Origin: Candidatus Njordarchaeota archaeon
GTDB taxonomy: Archaea > Asgardarchaeota > Njordarchaeia > Njordarchaeales > JAHKLH01
Assembly (NCBI GenBank): GCA_029856635.1
Contig: JAHKLH010000022.1
Location: forward strand, 1-12,990
Length of the DNA: 12,990 nucleotides
Direction: 5' to 3'
Shown: positions 7,042 to 12,990 of the stretch, piece by piece
How positions within the stretch are numbered: position 1 is the stretch's first letter
How the letters are laid out: every line of letters begins with the position of its first letter
Program-made: the position numbers and the translations under genes
Notes under the pieces: generated by a model
Databases searched by the model: none
Seen by the model: the letters and a program-made list of their open reading frames with translations, nothing else
What the model was told of the DNA's origin: nothing

Positions 7042-7758
7042 ATGACTATACTTTGGGAGAAAAAAATTGACCTCTCCCAACCTAAAAACAGACCTCTCGT
7101 AATACTCTCGTGTGCAATTTCTCTTGATGGAAAATTAGCATCAGAAGAAGGCGATACAAAATTATCGAGTTATGAGGATAAAGCTGAAGTACATAAACTA
7201 CGAAGTCAAGTAGATGCTATTATGGTTGGTGTGAACACAGTCCTAAAAGATGATCCTCATCTTACAGTAAGTGATAAATATTACAAGAGTGAAAAACATC
7301 CAATACGTGTGATTGTTGATTCAAAAGCCAGAACACCTCCTAATGCAAAGTGTATAACTTATCGTTCTCATGTTCCAGCAATAATCGCTGTTACAAATTT
7401 AGCACCGAGGGAGAAAATAGAAGAATTAGAAAAAGCAGGTGCAAAAGTCTTAATTGTAAATGAGGGAGATAAAGTTGATTTGAGGAAATTGCTGAAAGTT
7501 TTGTATGAGAAATTCAGAGTCAATAAACTTATGGTCGAAGGAGGTGGAAAAATCATTGGAAGTCTTTTGAAGGAAAAATTAATTGATTTGGTGAGAATAA
7601 GCATCACTCCAGTAATACTCGGTGGAATAAGGAAAGCTGTTAACTTAGCACATGATGTATTCTGGGACAAAATAGATAAAGCTCCTTGGATTGACATTTT
7701 CAAAATTGAACTTGTTGATTATAATCTTGTCATTCATGGTAAAGTAATTTATAGGTAA
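7042..7758 (+). CDS. 2,5-diamino-6-ribosylamino-4(3H)-pyrimidinone 5'-phosphate reductase
   Basis: RibD C-terminal-domain (dihydrofolate-reductase fold) enzyme of archaeal riboflavin synthesis. It reduces the ribosyl side chain of the diaminopyrimidinone phosphate to ribityl using NAD(P)H; the product leads to riboflavin and, through the ribityl-aminouracil, to the deazaflavin FO of F420. Key signs are SLDGK at 27-31, VGVNTVLKDDP at 62-72, VEGGGK at about 165-170 and TPVILGG near 190. The length of 238 residues is normal for the stand-alone archaeal/fungal reductase that lacks the deaminase domain. ATG 7042 is the first good start. The radical SAM gene begins eight bases after the stop, so the two form an operon. 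No FMN riboswitch is visible upstream, where there are only 61 bases. The assignment is firm. Archaeal work calls this step ArfC or RED; fungal RIB7 is equivalent. Confidence 0.93.
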   Translation: MTILWEKKIDLSQPKNRPLVILSCAISLDGKLASEEGDTKLSSYEDKAEVHKLRSQVDAIMVGVNTVLKDDPHLTVSDKYYKSEKHPIRVIVDSKARTPPNAKCITYRSHVPAIIAVTNLAPREKIEELEKAGAKVLIVNEGDKVDLRKLLKVLYEKFRVNKLMVEGGGKIIGSLLKEKLIDLVRISITPVILGGIRKAVNLAHDVFWDKIDKAPWIDIFKIELVDYNLVIHGKVIYR

Positions 7759-7766
7759 CAAAAGAG

Positions 7767-8792
7767 ATGAAGATCACTAGAAAAATTACTTTGGTTAAGG
7801 TAGATGAGACATTTCCTCTAATAGGCTGCATCGCGTACGGCTTGATTGATCGCGGATGGAACTTAATTCAGGTACGTCCAACATCACTATGTGTTCTCAA
7901 TTGTATTTACTGCTCAGTAGACGCTGGCCCTTTCTCAAGGACAAGACAAGCAGAATATATTGTAATAAATCCCGAACTAATTGTAGAGAAATTCCTTGAA
8001 ATAGCAAAATTCAAGGGACAAAAGAAGCTTGAAGCACATATTGATACTGTTGGCGATCCATTAACATATCCAAAAATTGTAGATTTAATTCAAATGCTTG
8101 CTGACATTCCAGGCGTTGAAGTTATTTCTATGCAAACACATGGTGTTCTTTTAAAGGAAAAACTTATTGATGAACTAAATGATGCTGGATTGTCACGTAT
8201 AAATCTATCAATAGATTCCATGGATCCACAAAAAGCAAAAAAACTCGCTGGAATGCCTTGGTACGATTTGCATCACATCTTGAGTATGGCTGAGTATATT
8301 GTTCAAAATACAAATATAGATCTTCTCATCGCACCTGTTTGGGTTCCTGGTTATAATGACCAAGAAATTCCAAAAATCATTGAATATGCAATTAAGATTG
8401 GTGCTGGAAAAAAATGGCCTCCACTAGGCATTCAAAAATTTGTTGCCCACAAGAGGGGAAGAAAACCCAAAGGTGTCAGAGAAATGTCTTGGAAGACTTT
8501 TTACCAGAAATTACGTGAATGGGAGAAAAAATACAACATAAAATTAATTCTTTCACCAGAAGACTTTGGAATGCATAGACGACCACAAATTAGAGCTCCT
8601 TTTAGGATAGGTGAGAAAACTATCGCAAGAATAATCGCACCCGGATGGAGAAAAGGAGAAGCTTTAGCTGTATCAAAAGGATGGGCTCTCACGATCGTTG
8701 GAATTCAAAATCCTTTATCATTACTAGATCAAAAGGTTTTTGTTCGAATTACTTGGACAAAAGATAATATTCTTCTTGCGCGCATTGCATAG
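7767..8792 (+). CDS. Radical SAM protein with C-terminal TRAM-like domain
   Basis: Residues 42-49 hold the iron-sulfur motif CxxxCxxC (CVLNCIYC), whose three Cys bind the 4Fe-4S cluster that cleaves S-adenosylmethionine. DTVGDPLTYP at 93-102 takes the place of the family's GGEP motif, and later strands (INLSIDS near 156, LLIAPVWVPG near 191) fit the partial TIM barrel. From about 284 to 341 the pattern fits a TRAM-like beta-barrel (GEALAVSKGWALTIVGIQ, then VFVRITWTKDNILLARI), a nucleic-acid-binding domain also seen in tRNA methylthiotransferases. It lacks the N-terminal domain and extra Cys of those enzymes. It resembles uncharacterised archaeal Fe-S oxidoreductases; the substrate is unknown, and an RNA modification role is inferred from the TRAM tail. 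It starts eight bases after the reductase gene and its last 69 bases overlap the convergent subtilase gene. Confidence 0.88.
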   Translation: MKITRKITLVKVDETFPLIGCIAYGLIDRGWNLIQVRPTSLCVLNCIYCSVDAGPFSRTRQAEYIVINPELIVEKFLEIAKFKGQKKLEAHIDTVGDPLTYPKIVDLIQMLADIPGVEVISMQTHGVLLKEKLIDELNDAGLSRINLSIDSMDPQKAKKLAGMPWYDLHHILSMAEYIVQNTNIDLLIAPVWVPGYNDQEIPKIIEYAIKIGAGKKWPPLGIQKFVAHKRGRKPKGVREMSWKTFYQKLREWEKKYNIKLILSPEDFGMHRRPQIRAPFRIGEKTIARIIAPGWRKGEALAVSKGWALTIVGIQNPLSLLDQKVFVRITWTKDNILLARIA

Positions 8793-11702
8793 TCTTCTAA
8801 TGACCACTATCGTAATTACTATGATGTTGGCAAAAACAATGATCGTAATTATCTGCTTAAGTATCACTCCTGACTGTCTTAATAGGAGTTGAAACCTTAA
8901 TTTATTTCCATTTATATCGAAAATTTCCCCATAAATCTTTATTTGAGTATAATTCCCTGAAACAAAGATGAAAAGAAACAATGTTTTATTCTCATTTGAA
9001 AATTTGACATTGTAAAATCGAGAGAGTATACGAGAACCAGATTTAACTTTTATCCTAATGAAGGGTATGATTTCTGATTCATCTTCAATTTTCATATAAA
9101 TACGTCCATCAGCAATTATTGAATGATCATGCGGATAAATTATCCTTGGTGGTTCATGTTCTATACCACTTACTGAGAAAGCATATTCAACTACATATTC
9201 TTTGAAATCATCCATAATTAAAATAATTAGCTTCTGTCTTCCCCCACACCTTGGAGCAAATGAAATTTTAATTATGTTATCTTGTATTTCATAATGAACC
9301 TTACGAGCTCCAAATAAATCTGCATGATAGATAATAATGTTTGGCAAATACGAACCAACTCTAATTTGGAATTCGCAAAAATCTCCATTAATTTTTTCGT
9401 ACATGATTGAAAAATGTATTCTTGAAAATAGAAAAAGCCTGCTCCAAAAAATTCTGACATCCCTTTTGGGATTTCCATAGAAGCCATTAAATGCAAAATT
9501 ATCGGCAATAAAATTCGTTGCAATAAAAATAGCACATCCACTTCCTATGCGAGAAAGAAGAATTAAATCAACATCATCTTTGCTCCACGTAACCGAAGAA
9601 ACATTTTCCCACACTGCTTCAAGTCCTGTTCCCACAAATGGTAGTTTCTTTAATCCCAAGGTAAGCCAACTTCTTTCATTAAGAATAACTGATACGTTAA
9701 GCAAAGTCAGATATTCATTAATCTCAAGAAATCGCACACCAAATTTTCTAGCGAGCTTGTTTAACTCAGTAACATTATTAGTTGGAGTAATTTTTGATGA
9801 CGCCCCAACGGTTTTAGCTGGAAATACCGCCATGACTACTATGATTCCCCCGAATTTTACATATTCATAGAGCACATTTATGTTTTCGTCTGGAATTTCA
9901 ATTGTTTTATCATTATCAAATGTCGCAGGATCTGGAATTATTATTACATCAAATCTTTGCAGAAAGTAAATGTGATAACTTTGTTTTGAAAACAATTGTT
10001 CAATGTAAACATCTATCTCTTCAGCAAAAAGTCTGAGATAGAAAAACTGCCCATAAATGGTATCAATCGCCCAATTCGTGTACCCAATGTCGAGAAGCAC
10101 TCTTGCATCAGGTTTTCGTAGAAGCATTATAATAGGTATCCTTAAGGTAAAATTTCCATGAGAAAAAACAATAGCTCCTCGTTTTAACCCCTCCGTCGTA
10201 TTTTTTACAGATACGTTAAACTCAAAAACACTTACCCCACCAACATGAACTTCCTCTTGAAAATACTCCTCAAAAACATCTGATAGATTCTCAAGGGATA
10301 CTTTAATTTCATCAAATGTTGTTGCAATCGAAAAATTGAATACTATTTTCGCCCCAATAAATACCTTCATCTTCCAAGGAAAACCAAGTTCATCAGGTAT
10401 TCGATATGGAAACACATCTAATATCGCTGGTAACGTTATATTTTCAACGGTAATGAATGGACGCTTCTTTAGATAATAATACGCTAATCCAGCATTTACA
10501 AGCCCCGCACCTTGACGAAGAACAGATTCACCCAAATCCTTAGCAGATCTTCTTAAAATTCCTAAAATGATTGCAGATAATCTAGCACCAAGTTTTTTCC
10601 ATGCACTTTTCGTCAGATTAAACTCTTTCCATAAAACCTCCAAAAGAAGAGCACACACCCCAGAAACATGAGGCGCTGCAAAGGATGTTCCCATCACATA
10701 TTCATAATCATCTAAACCAACAGGCGCAATTACATTACCAGGCGCTACCAAATCTGGCTTAACAAGAAAATCGTGAGTTGGTCCCGTTCCACTATAGAAA
10801 GACACAAAGAAGTCGCTATATGATGCTCCAACCGAAATTATCATTGGATTAACTGCAGGATCCATAATACTTGACGTTGCTACATTCATGAAACCATTAT
10901 TACCCACCGCACATACAACAATAACACCATTTTTTACCGCCCACTCAAGAACAAGTTGAAGAGGCGTTTTCTCTCGCTTTGCTTCAGCACCAAGAGATAG
11001 ATTAATTACATCCGCACCATTTTCTACACTCCACTTTATCGCCGCGATTATAGCCGCTTCCGTTGCAATTCCCGAAGTATTAAATACTCTTGCATTCAGT
11101 AATTTAACCGACGGAGCAATCCACTTACCCTTTGGTTTTTTCTCCTCACCAGCAATAATCCCAGCAACAGCAGTACCGTGTCTAAGAGGATCCGTAGTGT
11201 ACGGTTCATCCCTAAAAAAACCATATTTCCTGCTCACAAATGACTTACTTTTCAAAATTTTTCCACGAAGCTCAACATGAGGCGAGATTCCAGAGTCCAC
11301 TACCGCAACAATTATTCCCTCGCCATAATAGGATTTATTCCATAAAGGCGTAACATTAACAATCCTACATGTTTCCAACGAATTAAGATAAATTCCCCCA
11401 CTCCTTCTAATCTTTTCAAGCCTAAAAATCCTATTCGGAAAAACCTTTACACCATCAAAATTAGGCGGTCTCATAGTAAAAAATATCGCAAATTTATCAC
11501 AACACAACAATTCATACATTCCCTCAACATGAACCTTTTCTTTCGTGATAACTATGTAACCCGCATTACTTACCACCTCAAACCTATTATCAACATTTAC
11601 CATACCACCGGGATTTTTAGTCACCACATTAGTAGAGAAGACACTATCAATCATCAGCAAAATGATGATGAGTAACAAGAATATTATCTTTATCACACGC
11701 AT
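8724..11702 (-). CDS. Membrane-anchored subtilisin-like serine protease (S8), site-1-protease-like layout
   Basis: Secreted endopeptidase anchored on the outer face of the membrane. Numbered from ATG 11702 (992 residues; an upstream in-frame TTG at 11714 adds four), residues 1-23 are a signal peptide, about 40-105 a probable pro-domain ending near RRSGG, and about 120-400 the catalytic domain. The triad is intact: D136 in VVDSG, H175 in RHGTAVAG, S340 in GTSFAAPHVSG, with oxyanion N268 in VGNNG. Residues 420-530 are beta-rich. Residues 533-756 look like an alpha/beta glutamine-amidotransferase-like domain (ARVLLDIGYTNWAIDTIYG, FDVIIIPD, FGGIIVVMAVF), as follows the catalytic domain in site-1 protease. 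Beta-rich segments continue to 945, then a membrane helix at 948-968 and a basic cytoplasmic tail. ATG 11702 fits the signal peptide; TATA-like sequence lies about 28 bases upstream. The protease call is certain; its substrate is not known. Confidence 0.95.
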   Translation of the reverse strand: MRVIKIIFLLLIIILLMIDSVFSTNVVTKNPGGMVNVDNRFEVVSNAGYIVITKEKVHVEGMYELLCCDKFAIFFTMRPPNFDGVKVFPNRIFRLEKIRRSGGIYLNSLETCRIVNVTPLWNKSYYGEGIIVAVVDSGISPHVELRGKILKSKSFVSRKYGFFRDEPYTTDPLRHGTAVAGIIAGEEKKPKGKWIAPSVKLLNARVFNTSGIATEAAIIAAIKWSVENGADVINLSLGAEAKREKTPLQLVLEWAVKNGVIVVCAVGNNGFMNVATSSIMDPAVNPMIISVGASYSDFFVSFYSGTGPTHDFLVKPDLVAPGNVIAPVGLDDYEYVMGTSFAAPHVSGVCALLLEVLWKEFNLTKSAWKKLGARLSAIILGILRRSAKDLGESVLRQGAGLVNAGLAYYYLKKRPFITVENITLPAILDVFPYRIPDELGFPWKMKVFIGAKIVFNFSIATTFDEIKVSLENLSDVFEEYFQEEVHVGGVSVFEFNVSVKNTTEGLKRGAIVFSHGNFTLRIPIIMLLRKPDARVLLDIGYTNWAIDTIYGQFFYLRLFAEEIDVYIEQLFSKQSYHIYFLQRFDVIIIPDPATFDNDKTIEIPDENINVLYEYVKFGGIIVVMAVFPAKTVGASSKITPTNNVTELNKLARKFGVRFLEINEYLTLLNVSVILNERSWLTLGLKKLPFVGTGLEAVWENVSSVTWSKDDVDLILLSRIGSGCAIFIATNFIADNFAFNGFYGNPKRDVRIFWSRLFLFSRIHFSIMYEKINGDFCEFQIRVGSYLPNIIIYHADLFGARKVHYEIQDNIIKISFAPRCGGRQKLIILIMDDFKEYVVEYAFSVSGIEHEPPRIIYPHDHSIIADGRIYMKIEDESEIIPFIRIKVKSGSRILSRFYNVKFSNENKTLFLFIFVSGNYTQIKIYGEIFDINGNKLRFQLLLRQSGVILKQIITIIVFANIIVITIVVIRRLCNARKKNIIFCPSNSNKNLLI

Positions 11703-11817
11703 GAAACTCAACAAGCAGAAATCTCATAAATAAAATTCCATAGAAAATTTCCCAATGTTTTTCAAGTATTATTTCCCGTTTTTTGCAAGAAAGCACTAAA
11801 AAACTTGAGTGAAGATT
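11703..11817. promoter_or_regulatory. Divergent promoter region of subtilase and ftsZ
   Basis: For the leftward subtilase, the minus-strand sequence ATTTTATTTATG at 11726-11737 is a TATA-like element about 28 bases before ATG 11702, the spacing of a leaderless archaeal promoter. For ftsZ, GTATTATTT at 11766-11774 is a weak TATA candidate. GAGTGA at 11807-11812 lies five bases before ATG 11818 and may be its ribosome binding site. Confidence 0.4.
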
Positions 11818-12906
11818 ATGTCACTCTTTGAGAAGGTTGAAAATATCGAAAAGAGACTTCAAAGAGATGAAATTGAAGCCATCCTACAACAAGCATTACC
11901 CAAGATTGCAGTCGCCGGAATCGGTGGTGGAGGAAACAACGCTTGTACAAGACTCACAAATATTATTGGAAACTCAAGTCTAATAAAGATAATCGCAGCT
12001 AATACAGATGCATGGCAACTGTATCACTCAAGAGCACACATCAGATTATTATTGGGGCCTAAACTACTCAGAGGAAGAGGAGCGGGTAATAGACCTGAAT
12101 TGGGAGAGCGTGCGGCATATGAAGTAGAAGAGCAAATAAGGAAAATCTTGTCAGATAGAGATTTAGTTATCATAACAGCAACGCTGGGGGGTGGTACCGG
12201 AAGTGGTGCTTCTCCTGTTATTGCCAAAATAGCTCGAGAAATGAATAGTGTTGTTGTTGGTATCTTTACCCTTCCGTTTACCGCCGAGGGATCTGTTAGA
12301 ATGCAAAATGCTATTAATGCTCTTGAAAAATTATCTAAATACGCACACACTTTAATAGTTATTCCAAACGATAAACTCCTAGAAATTGCTAGCAATTTGA
12401 CTATTTCAGATGCTTTCAACTTATGCGATGACATTTTAATAAAAACGATAATAGGAATAACAGACCTAGTCACAAAACCAGGATTAATCCATGTAGACTT
12501 CAACGATGTCGCAAAAGTTTTAACACTCGGAGGGTTTGGATTCGTTGGAATCGGAGAGACTGATGGAACAACTGAAAATAGAACAGACTCTGCTTTAATA
12601 CAAGCACTAAGACACCCCCTCCTAGTATTTGAACCTGCGCGAGCAAGAGGATGTTTAGTGAATATTACTGGAGGGAAAGACTTAACATTACAAGAAACTC
12701 ACAGAATTATGCGCAGACTACAAGCAGTTTTCGGCCGACTTGATTATGAATTGATACTCGGAGTGAGAGTCGACGAGAAGTTCCCCGGTCTAAGAGTTAC
12801 TTTGATTATGGGCGGCATTCAAACAACGATCGAGGAACTCTTAAAAACCATTAAGAAACCTCGAGAATTACCAGTAGATAGCCAACTAGATGTATACTCT
12901 TTCTAA
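11818..12906 (+). CDS. ftsZ: Cell division GTPase FtsZ
   Basis: Tubulin-family GTPase that polymerises into the division ring on the inner membrane face. Numbered from ATG 11818 (362 residues), the nucleotide-binding start is VAGIGGGGNNA at about 32-42, RGRGAGNRPELGE at 85-97, the tubulin signature GGGTGSG at 124-130, IPNDKLLEIA at 182-191, and the T7 synergy region VDFNDVAKVL at 226-235 whose Asp completes the GTP site of the next subunit. The signature has Ser where most FtsZ proteins have Thr (GGGTGTG), and the T7 region has HVDF for the usual NxDF. The C-terminal tail is short, ending LDVYSF. An in-frame GTG at 11809, directly after a TGA, is an alternative start; ATG 11818 has a better upstream site. 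FtsZ presence separates this lineage from ESCRT-dividing crenarchaea. Which archaeal FtsZ subgroup it belongs to cannot be settled by eye. Confidence 0.95.
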   Translation: MSLFEKVENIEKRLQRDEIEAILQQALPKIAVAGIGGGGNNACTRLTNIIGNSSLIKIIAANTDAWQLYHSRAHIRLLLGPKLLRGRGAGNRPELGERAAYEVEEQIRKILSDRDLVIITATLGGGTGSGASPVIAKIAREMNSVVVGIFTLPFTAEGSVRMQNAINALEKLSKYAHTLIVIPNDKLLEIASNLTISDAFNLCDDILIKTIIGITDLVTKPGLIHVDFNDVAKVLTLGGFGFVGIGETDGTTENRTDSALIQALRHPLLVFEPARARGCLVNITGGKDLTLQETHRIMRRLQAVFGRLDYELILGVRVDEKFPGLRVTLIMGGIQTTIEELLKTIKKPRELPVDSQLDVYSF

Positions 12907-12933
12907 TTGTTTCTAACTGCTTAAATAAGGAAT

Positions 12934-12990
12934 TCAGATAGTTAAACTAAGACCAAGATTCCTCGCATAAGTAATAGCTTCTCTCCATTC
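12934..12990 (-). CDS. C-terminal end of an unidentified gene (5' part beyond window)
   Basis: On the minus strand the frame from the right edge reads EWREAITYARNLGLSLTI followed by TGA at 12936-12934. The amphipathic, protein-like ending and the 27-base gap from the convergent ftsZ stop suggest a true gene end. Only 18 codons are visible, so neither family nor reality can be proved. Confidence 0.4.
   Translation of the reverse strand, partial: EWREAITYARNLGLSLTI

Noticed and set aside
9547..9870. Plus-strand ORF of 107 codons inside the subtilase gene
   Set aside because: It is antisense to a well-supported coding frame and its product shows no domain pattern or ribosome site.
12024..12503. 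Minus-strand ORF of 159 codons inside ftsZ
   Set aside because: It lies opposite the most conserved part of FtsZ and its product has no recognisable motif; a shadow frame.

Overview
The window is an AT-rich archaeal chromosome segment. EF-1alpha (aEF1A), an archaeal-type ribosomal protein S10 (uS10), the archaeal riboflavin-pathway reductase and FtsZ are all present. The EF1A carries the longer 'eocyte-type' segment between its G3 and G4 motifs (EAGMSEGGQTREH), which is known from TACK/Asgard-type archaea and absent from most Euryarchaeota. FtsZ argues against Sulfolobales or Desulfurococcales. The best guess is an FtsZ-bearing member of the TACK group; a closer placement cannot be made by eye.

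Layout. (1) Positions 1-2486, plus strand: the 3' part of a gene for a heavily glycosylatable, membrane-anchored cell-surface stalk protein. Its core is a long helix of sixteen 18-residue units, nearly all starting with an Asn, mostly in an N-glycosylation sequon. (2) 2487-2803: AT-rich intergenic DNA with a probable terminator and EF1A promoter. (3) 2804-4141: EF1A. (4) 4356-6609: an overlapping two-gene module, a multi-HTH protein and a P-loop ATPase, neither matching a family I can name. (5) 6636-6980, minus strand: uS10, which in many archaea lies directly behind EF1A but is here inverted and separated by the module. (6) 7042-8792, plus strand: a two-gene operon of the RibD-type reductase and a radical SAM protein with a TRAM-like tail. 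(7) 8724-11702, minus strand: a large secreted, C-terminally anchored subtilisin-like protease whose 3' end overlaps the radical SAM gene by 69 bp. (8) 11818-12906, plus strand: FtsZ. (9) 12934-12990, minus strand: probably the last 18 codons of a gene leaving the window.

How the parts relate. Translation (EF1A, uS10), flavin/deazaflavin precursor synthesis and cell division are housekeeping. The stalk protein and the anchored subtilase are both outside-facing surface proteins; a stalk with a bound protease is known from tetrabrachion of Staphylothermus marinus, so a functional link is possible but only inferred. The most unusual elements are the 18-residue sequon-phased helix and the uncharacterised HTH/ATPase pair, whose two genes both carry long Shine-Dalgarno-like sequences complementary to the 3' end of archaeal 16S rRNA.
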